From the NCBI GenBank assembly GCA_002105175.1, contig MCGE01000003.1, forward strand, positions 868,001 through 932,000: 64,000 nt of DNA. The letters are read 5' to 3'. Made by a program: the position numbers and the translations under genes. The notes under the pieces are model-generated. The model was given only the letters and a program-made list of their open reading frames with translations, had not been told where the DNA came from and did no database searches. This DNA is from Absidia repens (lineage: Eukaryota > Mucoromycota > Mucoromycetes > Mucorales > Cunninghamellaceae). Of the stretch, positions 37,690 through 47,603 are shown piece after piece. Positions within the stretch are counted from its first letter, which is position 1. The number at the start of each line of letters is the position of its first letter.

Positions 37690-38675
37690 TTTATTTGAGC
37701 CCAATTGTTAATTCCGGCCAATCAGAGCTCTTCTTTAGTGAGAATGCAGGTAATTTCCCTTTTTGTTAGTTTGTGGCCCATGACTTCTTTTATCACTTAT
37801 AGCAGCTTTATTTATTTATTATTTTTTTGGGTCATGAATGACTGTCTTTATTTCTATTTATCAGGGTGTGAATTTTGAATTCGAATAAAAAATCTTCTTT
37901 TTCTCTCTACCTTATTTTTTTGGTAACTCAAATTGATCCGTTATCGCTATACAGCCGTAACACCTGTGACAAATTGGAAGGTGATATGTATTTTGCGGTC
38001 AAGCGGGGATACAATATCATTCAGCCTGTATATATTCGACGGTGATTGGCTCTCACTGACAGGCGGCGGGTTTTGAATCCCTTTATTTTGATCGCGCATT
38101 TTCATTTTTACTTTGTTTCCTCTTTTCCCTTTTCCTCTCTCACTTTTTCCCATTCATTCGTTTTTGACATTGTCTCAGCTACCATTACTTTTATCTTATT
38201 ATCATTTCTTACATTGTCTCAGTTCCCTTCCTTTCCTCTTCTTTTTGTTTCTTACATTGACTCAGTTCCCTCCTTTTGTTACTTATTTTATTTGACTGTT
38301 TCAGTTCCCATTACTTTTATATTTTTATTTTTATCTTATTTTTACATTACTTGTATCGGCAACACAAGTAACTTCCCCATTCACTCTTTTCACAATAGTA
38401 TAGGCATTCTAGTATTTAGTCTCTTCATTTTGACATTCTGAAATAAAAAACAACTTCTCTTTTTTTTTATATTATTTTTTTGACTTGCTTTATATTTTGT
38501 TAGCGTTTCTCCCTTTTTCTTGTTATTCCATATCTATTCTCTCTTTGATACGGAATATTGGCTCTTATTGATAGAATATTTACTAGATTGAACATCAGAA
38601 AAGTAAGATATTCAGTGATCTGCATAGATAAAGGACCTTCTATACATCAATTATTAATAACAGCAAATTCCAAAC
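37690..38675. repeat. Left arm of large inverted repeat, 5' flank of tRNA-Ser(AGA)
   Basis: The sequence is repeated in reverse complement at 42985-43953, with long stretches identical (for example the whole of 37947-38153 against 43490-43696). Features include the CCAAT-type gtgattggctctcactgac (38042), and T/C-rich tracts. Homology ends near ggaccttctataca (38635-38675). A 68-codon frame identical in both arms shows no recognisable domain. Confidence 0.85.
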
Positions 38676-38839
38676 GTCTCATTCCATTGTCAGTTTGTAG
38701 TTGATAGAAATAGCAGAGTCAGGGGTGTTGTTACAAATAGGGTAATAGGTTCAATACTTTAGTTTACAATAGGTTAATAAAGTATTCAGCTATAGTCACA
38801 AGTAGATTTAGATGTAGAATATAAGTTGTATTTTTATTG

Positions 38840-41230
38840 AAGAATAAACGCTCTGGCGCTCCGCTGGAGCTTTTGGAAATCTTTCGATTTACTGGGTGTC
38901 ACAGTTTTTGGTTGAAGTGTGGGTTTCTATGGGATAGGATTAAAGCCCCCGCCATTTCGCACTTTGGTGGGCGGCCCCTTGGGGCCCAACCGTCGTGCTC
39001 AGCGCGTCGTCAATGGGTTTTTTATGTGTGCTGAAAAGGAAAAAAAATAGTGAAGGGATTAGAGCCTCCGCCATTTCGCACTATGGTGGGCAGCCCCTTG
39101 GGGCCCGACCGTCGTACTCAGCGCGTCGTCAATGGGTACTTTTTTTTTTGTGTGTGGTGGAAAATAGAAGGTCGAAAAATAGGATGACTGAACCATTCGC
39201 ACTCCGCTTCCCATGGATTTAAATTTTCTGTTGGCCATTTTTTTTCTTCCTCCTTTCTTTTTTTTTTTTTTAACATCAACTTCAACTGTGGATTTAGTGA
39301 TCTTGGATTAGTGGTTAGAACTTGAATCAGGGGCCTTTTGAAAAGTGCAATACAAACATCATGGGGAAACCCTTCCAATTTGGATTCGTGATCTTTGACC
39401 GTCCTCAAATTAGCATTCATTTTAGAATAGTGTCATTAGCTCAACTTGGCGTTAGTTGTCATAGTTTACATTGCATCTATATCAGAATTAAACATGTCTT
39501 GTCTTTTTATTATTATTCTCTTTCATGCCTTTCATTGTCTCGCTGAATGGGCATGGCGTATGTGCGTGGAAATACAGAGTGTGTGGGGGGGGGGTCTGGG
39601 GTTTATGCGTAGAAAAAAAAAAACTGCAGCTCGTTGTGTAAAATGCTACGTACAGTTGCTGGAAAAAAAACCTCCCCAAGTGTCATTAGCTCAGCTTAGC
39701 GTTAGTTATCATAGTTTATATTGCATCTATATCAGAATCAAACATATCTTGTTTATTTACAATAATTCTCTTATGCCTTTCATTGTCTCGCTGAATGGGC
39801 ATGGCATATGTGCGTGGAAAATAAAACCGGTGTGTATGTGGGGGGGAGGGTTTATACAGGAAATGTTTCTACTTTGGGCAGGGAAGCAAAAGAGGAGATG
39901 TTCCACTTTGGGCACGGAAGCATATTTGTATACAAATATAAAAAATGACAGGAGATGTTTCTACTTCGGGCACGGAACAGTTTTTTTATTAAAGTGTGGG
40001 TTTCGATGGGATAGGATTAAAGCCTCCGCCATTTCGCACTTTGGTGGGCAGCCCCTTGGGGCCCAACCGTCGTGCTCAGCGCGTCGTCAATGGGTTTTTT
40101 GTGTGCTGAAATAATAGCTTACTTGAAATGCGTCGGAGAGATTAGAGTTTGATTATGTAGTGGTTGCAACTGCCTTTCCACTGGAAGATAAAACGAATTA
40201 TGCACTATGGTAATTATGGCGATTTAATTTTTATTTGCAGTTCCCTGATTCTTTGACATAAAAAAAAAAGCTGGATGATTCAGGCTCCGCATTTTGCTTT
40301 CTATTTTTTTTTTTTGGTCCCCTTTTTTTTCCCTCTCTTTTTCTTTCTTTTTTATTTTTTTCCTTCATGATAGTCTGAATGATATGATGGCATGGCTCAT
40401 TGGGGTACTGGTGATTTAGGATTAGTGTTAGAATATGAATTAGGGGCGATTTAAAAAACGCAAAACAAACATCATGGGAAAACCCTTTCATTTTGGATGT
40501 AGGATTTGGGAACGTCAGTAGATTAGCACTCATTAGTTTAGTGATAGTTTGTTATCGTTTGTATCTACGTCTGAATAAATATGTTCTTTTTCTCATAATT
40601 AGTTGCATTGTTGTACGTTTACATGATGAGCTTCAACGAATGTGTATTACATATGTATAGAAAAAAAAATGTGTTTATATATATATGAAAAAGGAATTTT
40701 CTCATAATTAGTTGCATTGTTGTACGTTTACATGATGAGCTTCAACGAATGTGTATTACATATGTATAGAAAAAAAAATGAGTGTTTATATATATATGAA
40801 AAAGGAATGGATTGGGTATTATGGAGACTTCTTACACCAACTCTATAAGTTTGTGCGTAGAAAAAAAAACAAAAAAAAAAAACAGGGATGTGTTTATGTG
40901 AAAAAACAGCTATTACAGTGTATTTTATTGTGGTGGGGTATATTGAAGAGCAAAGTTAAGAATAGTATTAATCATGTAGCTACTGGGTGGCAGGGGGGTT
41001 CTGAAGCGTGGGTTTTGATGGAAGAGTCTGTGTTTGGGTGGACAGAGATTGAGAAAAAAAAGGATGGACGGCTCCTATGGTGGGCAGGGCTCTGTCTGAA
41101 AAAAGAGAGTCTTTTTTTTTTTTTTTTTCATTGAAAAAGAGAGTCGGAGGGACAAAAAACGAAATTAAAGTTACTATAGCTGAGTTTTCTTACGGTCCAT
41201 TTTCTTTTTAATATATAATATAACCAGCCC
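38840..41230 (+). repeat. Family B repeats, nested and tandemly duplicated (B2)
   Basis: A series of family B pieces: the start block (38849), modules at 38944 and 39062, and a family A/B core at 39290-39510. A stretch at 39425-39575 is repeated at 39675-39825. A further module lies at 40020, the long young segment at 40105-40600, a 109-bp tandem duplication (ctcataattagttgc at 40592 and 40701), and the tail at 40900-41215. No gene is present. The frames of 60-220 codons found here follow the repeat sequence. Confidence 0.65.
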
Positions 41231-41890
41231 CCCTCCCCCCCACCACCCTAATCGTCCAAATTATAAAACAACTACTGCCTGAATAAAATATTATACAGTT
41301 TGTCTGATAGAGTGCTACTCAATGTTTTACCAAAAGTGTCATCTGTAATGTGTTAGGATAGAGAAGGTTATTAGAGTACTAAAAAAGAAAAAGCGTGGTG
41401 AAAAAAGAGCAGTTGGATGACTTCGCCATTTCGCACTATGGAGGGCAGCCCCTTGGGGCCCATCCGTCGTTGCTCAGCGCTCAGTCAGGACTTGGTTTTT
41501 TTTTTGGCTTTTGGATGGTGAAAAAAAGAGGCAATCGCCCGACTATATGGACGGTGGCATCATTTACACTCCGCTTACGCTTTATTTTTTTTATTTATTT
41601 TTGTCTTTTTTCGCTTTTTCTTTTTTTTTATTTTTATTTCCTTTCTCCATTCATTCTTCAATGTGCTGTGATCTTGGATTAGAATTAGAACGTGAATCAG
41701 GGGCATTTTGAAAAATGCAATACAAGCATGCATGGGGAAACCCTTTCATTTTGGATTCAAGATTTGGATCCACTCATTAGATTAGCTTCGCCATAGTTAT
41801 AACTGAACCACCAATAATTTAGTTTAGTGCAAGTTTGTCATAGTTTTTAACTTCATCCAAATAAAATACACTTGTCTCTTTCTATCGTTA
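41231..41890 (+). repeat. Family B repeat, copy B3
   Basis: Begins at accagccccc (41223). It then runs through gaataaaatattatacagtttg and a module at 41421-41490 to a core at 41670-41860 (gcatggggaaaccctttcat). The 41223-41420 part matches 58944-59120, so B3 and B4 share the same left part. Confidence 0.6.
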
Positions 41891-42984
41891 GTTTCTTTGT
41901 TATAAGTTTAAATTGTTTGTATTGACGAATGGGTATACATGGACATAGAAATAAATTGGTGTGTTTGAGTGCGTGGAAAGAAAATGTGCAAGATATCAAG
42001 ATGACTTTGTCCATCACCTCATGTGTATATTTGAACGTAGAAAAAAAAAATAGCCATGTGTTTGTGTAAGAAAAAATGCACTACAGAATATTTAGTTTGT
42101 TAGCCCCATACCTAGGCGGTTATGTAGAGTAGCAATGGTAGGGAAAGTAATGTTTGTGTAACTACAATTCATCTTCAGCGAAAAATGACACCCATTTCAA
42201 ATTTTTACTCAAATCGACCTGGAATCAATATAGAAACATTGAAGATACGGTGTGAACCATCTTTCGTAGATCAGGAATGTATACTGTATACATTTTGGCA
42301 GAGAAAAAGAATGGGTATGTGCTTGTGTGAAAAAAAGTATAGAGTATTCAGTTTATTGGGTCCTCTGCATATCATACCGAAGTGGGTTATATAGGGTCTC
42401 AGCTCATTTTCAGCGAAAACTGATATTTTCCATGATTTACAAATAAATCGTTCTGGGTGATTGTGCCTCAGTAGGGTGCAGGAGTAATAATCTCCTCTAA
42501 TTTAGCAAGTTCATTCTCAGAGCTAACTTGGAAGAAGGAGAAAACTGGAAGAATTGATTGGTGGAAAGGAGAAATAGAGGGGTGGGATTGGGTAGAAAGG
42601 CGGCAAAAAGCAACACCGTTTTAGCACTAGTAAGTTAGCTGGGCTTTAAAAATCTGATGACACTTTATATTTAATACTGTTCAAAAATATATAGATATTT
42701 ATACTATTTCGACTCTATAGTTATTTTAAATGGGGAACAAATAGGAATACAGGTTACTAATGAAATATATAAACTATACTATATAAGCTATACAAAGGGA
42801 AGTGAAACTACAATATTCATGCTATTGGTGTTGCTGCCATTTGGGAACCAACGAAGAGTGTCTCTTTTTACGCCGCTTGGTTCCAGACGAAACTACCAAT
42901 GGTACACCACGGTTATCCAGGACAGTTTCACTAGCGAAGCCGCATCATTGAAATTTGGAAGTAATAGAAAAGGCAGATATTGGG
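41891..42984. other. Spacer with degenerate duplication and an odd coding-like patch
   Basis: Two diverged copies of a unit (near 42010-42190 and 42280-42430) share tgtgtttgtgtaagaaaaaa-type and ttcagcgaaaa segments. At 42819-42960 the base composition becomes more GC-rich and a frame reads FGNQRRVSLFTPLGS. No family is recognised and it may be a gene relic. Confidence 0.3.
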
Positions 42985-43953
42985 ATATTCTTTTATTAAT
43001 AACTGCTGTATGGAAGGTCCTTTTTATATACAGAGCACTGAATCATTTACTTTTATGATGTTCGGTTTTGTAAATATTCTATCAATAAGAGCCAATATTC
43101 TGTATTGAAGAGAGAATAGATAAGGAATAACAGGAGAAAGAGAAAAACGTCAACAAATGTAAAGCAAGCAAAAAAAAAAAAAAAATAATAAGAGAAAGAA
43201 AAAAAGTTGTTGTTTTTTTTATTCCAGATTGTAAAAATGGAAATACTAAATACTAAATACTAGAATGCCTATACTAATCTGACAAGAATGAGTTGGGGAA
43301 GTTACTTGTGTCGGCGACAAATGTAATGTACAAATAATAGAAATAATAATAAAAAAAAGTAATGTGAACTGAAACAATGCAAATAAAATAAGAAACAAAA
43401 AGAAGAGGAAAGGAAGGGAACTGAGACAATGTAAGAAATGATAATAAGATAAAAGTAATGGGAGCTGAGACAATGTCAAAAACGAATGAATGGGAAAAAG
43501 TGAGAGAGGAAAAGGGAAAAGAGGAAACAAAGTAAAAATGAAAATGCGCGATCAAAATAAAGGGATTCAAAACCCGCCGCCTGTCAGTGAGAGCCAATCA
43601 CCGTCGAATATATACAGGCTGAATGATATTGTATCCCCGCTTGACCGCAAAATACATATCACCTTCCAATTTGTCACAGGTGTTACGGCTGTATAGCGAT
43701 AACGGATCAATTTGAGTTACCAAAAAAATAAGGTAGAGAGAAAAAGAAGATTTTTTATTCGAATTCAAAATTCACACCCTGATAAATAGAAATAAAGACA
43801 GTCATTCATGACCCAAAAAAATAATAAATAAATAAAGCTGCTATAAGTGATAAAAGAAGTCATGGGTCACAAACTAACAAAAAGGGAAATTACCTGCATT
43901 CTAACTAAAGAAGAGCTCTGATTGGCTGGAATTAACAATTGGGCTCAAATAGA
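42985..43953. repeat. Right arm of large inverted repeat, 5' flank of tRNA-Ser(GCT)
   Basis: Reverse complement of 37690-38675. High identity is kept up to about 25-30 bp from the tRNA 5' end, beyond which similarity weakens. See the left arm. Confidence 0.85.
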
Positions 43954-43979
43954 GGTTCCCAATGAAACACAGGAACAAT

Positions 43980-44061
43980 GTCGCTTTGTCCGAGTGGTTA
44001 AGGAGATGGCCTGCTAAGCCATTGGGCTTTGCCCGCGCGAGTTCGAATCTCGTAGGCGACG
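43980..44061 (+). tRNA. tRNA-Ser (GCT)
   Basis: An 82-nt type II tRNA. The acceptor stem is GTCGCTT/AGGCGAC, with one G-T pair, and the anticodon stem-loop is ATGGC CTGCTAA GCCAT. Anticodon GCT reads AGU/AGC. The T arm is GAGTTCGAATCTC. A TTTTT run follows at 44066. The body differs widely from the Ser(AGA) gene although their 5' flanks are nearly the same. Confidence 0.95.
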
Positions 44062-44104
44062 CTTCTTTTTGCGTTTTAGTATAGCTAAATTCGTTTTTTA
44101 GTTT

Positions 44105-44645
44105 TAACTGGGTTGTTACGGCTAATTTTGGTTATCAGATTGTAACTGGAACTTGTTTTTGTAGTGTTACGGCTATTTTTGAGTTGCTAAGGGTAGTGTT
44201 ACGGCTAATTTTGGTTGTTAGGTCGTAACTGAAAATTGTTTTTGTAGGTTTTTATTTTTTTTATAGAGTGAGCACCAGAACTTTTTAGGATTAAGTTCAA
44301 CCGATTGTAGCTTCAAAGGCTTAAAGATAATAAAGGACTAACTTGAAAGTCCAAGTGAGAATGTATTATTTTCAAAGATGAAAATAATAAGGTCAATAAA
44401 ATAAGTAGTGACTTAGATCAAGTCAAAAAAAAATAAAGTGAAGCGAGATTCAGACTCAGCTGTCAAAAGATATAATAAAAGTATTCCAAAGTGAGGAATA
44501 AAAGGAAGCCAACAAGTTGGGAGGTTTAAAAAAACCTTTGTAATGAATTTATTAAAAAGTAAAGGTATTAAAAAGTGATTAAAATATAATAATTCCTTTT
44601 TTTCTTTTGAAATTTTTTAGAGGTATTTATACTAAATTTTTATGT
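44105..44645 (-). mobile_element. Family T copy T6, 3' of tRNA-Ser(GCT)
   Basis: Minus orientation, toward the tRNA. Three GTTACGGCTA units start at 44113, 44167 and 44201, the nearest about 50 bp from the tRNA 3' end. The body contains the second-subfamily block (44340-44560). The TATA box reads TAGTATAAATAC on the minus strand at about 44620-44636. Confidence 0.6.
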
Positions 44646-44660
44646 TAAATATTGGATTGT

Positions 44661-44758
44661 GAACGTCGGGTTATGAACATCAGGTTGTGAACGTCGGGTT
44701 ATGAATGTCAGTTTGTGAACGTCGGGTTATGAACATCAGGTTGTGAACGTCGGGTTAG
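44661..44758. repeat. Seven tandem 14-bp units
   Basis: Exactly seven units of 14 bp alternate between GAACGTCGGGTTAT and GAACATCAGGTTGT forms (units 1, 3, 5 and 7 against 2, 4 and 6), so the true period is 28 bp. The array sits between the T6 TATA box and the stop codon of a coding relic on the minus strand. Confidence 0.9.
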
Positions 44759-44871
44759 GCTTCTTCTGTCATGGCCCAGGTTATCAATTTGTCCCAACCA
44801 AACAATTTTCCAAGATCAAGATCAGTATCAACAGTAGTGTGTACCAAAGATGTTACGGGTTTGTTGAGTTA
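44759..44871 (-). pseudogene. C-terminal coding relic of the family T element
   Basis: The minus strand reads DTDLDLGKLFGWDKLITWAM and then TEEA-stop. The same peptide recurs at 45540-45610 as DLNLGEFFGWNEVITWAMTE. Conservation at the amino-acid level in two copies, at the same place relative to a T body, indicates the end of a protein encoded by the intact element. The protein family is not recognised. Confidence 0.5.
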
Positions 44872-45440
44872 ATATAGCTTGTAACGGTGTTGAACTAACC
44901 TTTTTGTTAAGTTTCAGATATATTTTACACCAAATGTATAGTGTATAAGTTTATTCTTGTTCTTGCTGGAACAGATTTGTAGCGAGGATCAAAAAATATT
45001 TTTCCCCTGAATCGGAATTTGAAATGTACTTTTTTGTTTACTTGACTTGTAGTCTTGAAAATATATAGAGCGCCAAATATGTTATTTGATTATAAGTAGA
45101 AAGTATCAGATATGTTATTGGTAATAAGTAATGAGCACCAGAACTTTTTGACACCAAGTTCAACCGATTGTAGCTTCAAAGGCTTAAAAATAAAATAGGG
45201 TTAGACTTGAAAGTCCAAGTGGTGATGTATTATTTTCAAAAATGAAAAGAATAAGGTCGATAAAATAAATGATGACTTAGATCAAGTCAAAGAAAAAAAA
45301 AAAAGTAAAATAAAATTCAGATTCAGCTGTCAAAAATTTATGATGAAAGTATTCCAAAAATTGGAATAAAAGGAAGTCAACGAGTTGGGTGGTTTTAAAA
45401 AGAAAAACCTTGATAATGAATATATTTTTTTTTGAAGGTA
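44872..45440 (-). mobile_element. Family T copy T7
   Basis: Starts agcttgtaacggtg (matching 3826 and 6298). It carries the caccagaactttttgacaccaagttcaacc block at 45128 and the second-subfamily body, and ends at a TATA-like TAGTATAAAATACC near 45433-45447. It is arranged in tandem with T6. Confidence 0.55.
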
Positions 45441-45442
45441 TT

Positions 45443-45720
45443 TTATACTAATTTTTTTAATGCTTGGTGCGTCGGACACGAAACCCAACTATGAGTGAGA
45501 CACACACATCTACACCCAGCCAGACATTCCAACCATGGGTCTTCCGTCATTGCCCAGGTGATGACTTCATTCCATCCGAAAAATTCTCCAAGATTGAGGT
45601 CATCCTTAACGCAACACATTGTGAAAGGCATGAATTATTTGATATCAGCATTCAACCATGCAACCGCAGAATGTCACGAACCACCCTATGTTCTGGCTTT
45701 AATTCTTAGTGACAAATCAA
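45443..45720 (-). pseudogene. Second C-terminal coding relic beside family T copy T7
   Basis: The minus-strand frame 45631-45443 includes LNLGEFFGWNEVITWAMTED and continues to a stop close to the T7 TATA region. It is related to 44759-44871 but extends further at its C-terminus. No complete protein. Confidence 0.4.
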
Positions 45721-46640
45721 GCACAAACCAATACGACAGACTTTACTTCTACATATAGCAGCCAAATTCAACAAGAAAAAGAAAAATTATTAAGGATGGT
45801 AAAAAGACAACACGTTTTAATTCAGATGTGGATAAAGTATAAACTTTGATAATCAATACTACGACGAGCTAAACTAATGACAATATTGTAAAATAAAGGC
45901 TAATCTAATAGACTATAGAGATCATGAACCGAAATCCAAAAGATAGTCGTCGTTTTCTATTCGTATCGTATTGTGTCTTACAATCCAAAAGGTGTAGGAT
46001 CTTGTTGAATAAAATAACACCGACGGAGGGAGCCAAGTAGCAAAAAAGTCAGACACAGTAACTAACACCGTCAAACAAAATGTCGTCTATTAATGCAAAA
46101 AAAAAAAAAAAAAAAAAAAAATGGGTGTAAAGAAAATTGAAAAATGACAAAAGAACAAAAAAAAAAAAAAAAAAATTAACCACTATGAGCGTGGTTGTGG
46201 AAATGGTGTCGGAGATTCATGTCATGCTGTGAGCGTCTTGCAATGAATCTTCAAGTGAGAATGTGGTCGGGGGAATACTCGCCAGTTAATGAAGTCAATG
46301 TTGGCCGTACAAAAATTAAGGAAATTGTGAAATGAAAGCGAGGAATGGAACAGATCGAAATCGTAGAAATTTGTATCCCGCCTTATCGACTAGGAGTAGA
46401 GTTGGGTAAGAGTTGTTTTCTCGCATAGTCGAGTTTAATGTCCGATTTTTCGACCTGTGAGCTCGAGATAGGGAGTAAAGAAGTCGACTATATAATTATC
46501 AATAATTCTAGGAATATGGGCACAGGGCCATTGGTAATTCGTTAGATAGGCTGTCAACACAGATACATGAATACGCTAATTTCGAATATTCTCACTGTGA
46601 AAGTAAACTCAGATTTGTTTTCTAAATGCCGATTCCTCAT
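45721..46640. other. Intergenic, A-tracts, nothing recognised
   Basis: Poly(A) tracts at about 46097-46121 and 46158-46175. No RNA gene or coding exon is recognised on either strand. Confidence 0.35.
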
Positions 46641-46649
46641 AACATTCAT

Positions 46650-47430
46650 TGACCCCTCACAGGCGGGGGGGTTTTTTTTCCCTTTCTTTCTTTTTTTTAT
46701 TTTTTTCTTCATCATTTAACTTCTTTTGAAGTTATAATGATCTTAGAATAGTGGCAGGACCAGTTCAGAAGGAGTTGCAGCTCAGTGATTACAACTTGTA
46801 TGGGAAAACCCTTTCATTATGGATTCAGGTTCTGGGACCGCCATTGATTGGCTTTCTGGAGCCTCCATTAGCTTAGCTTAGTATTATTTTGCCATAGCTT
46901 GTATTTACATCTCAATGAAACATGTCTCTTTTTACTTGCTTTAATAAAAATGTTCCATTAGTCTCTCTCATGTCTAGTATATAATAGGTCCTTTTTTTAT
47001 TTTCATCATTCTTTTTGATCAGTGTAGATCGTTGTTGTGCTTTAATACCAATTGTTTCTCCAATCTTTATTACATCATGCGCAGTATACTAGGTGCGTTA
47101 TTGCAATTGCACCTTTAGACTAGTGCTGATCATTCTTTTGAGCTCCCACTAGTCTGCCTGTTAGTCTCCCACATACTACCTCCTTTAGATCCTTCTATTA
47201 GATCTTTTGTAACAATGAACCTCTTGTCTTTGGTTTAGTACCTATCAAGATACCTCAATAAAATATTTCTTTTTATTCATTAATCATTTTATGACCCATA
47301 TAATAGTGAAAAATGTCGTTATTGTTGATCTTTTGCGAGTGCTTATCAAGCACTTGCTTTCTCTCTGTTCACACACTAGTTTTTTCATTAGCTATTTCGA
47401 TTGAAGCCCTATCTGCTCGTTTAAAACAAG
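46650..47430 (+). repeat. Family A repeat, copy A7
   Basis: The left end is degraded (a G-run then T/C-rich DNA at 46660-46710). The core at 46750-46850 reads cagctcagtgattacaacttg. AATAAA-like and attagtgttgac-like motifs repeat toward 47300, and the right part matches A5 at 32510-32680. Confidence 0.6.
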
Positions 47431-47603
47431 GTATAATAGATTCCAATAAAATACTATCCTCAAGAAAAATATGCTTCAACTTATCATCCACCAACACAGA
47501 TAACCAAAAATTAAATAACAACGAAATGCTTTATTATTATTATTAATTACTGTATAAGTAAATAGCTATACCAATGATGTAAAATGAAAAAAAGAATATT
47601 CGG

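Noticed and set aside
37947..38153. Identical 68-codon frames in both inverted arms (also 43490-43696)
   Set aside because: Identity is explained by the inverted repeat. There is no recognisable domain, and other frames over the same DNA are equally conserved.
44661..44758. CRISPR-like array
   Set aside because: The 14-bp units are contiguous with no spacers, and the genome is eukaryotic.
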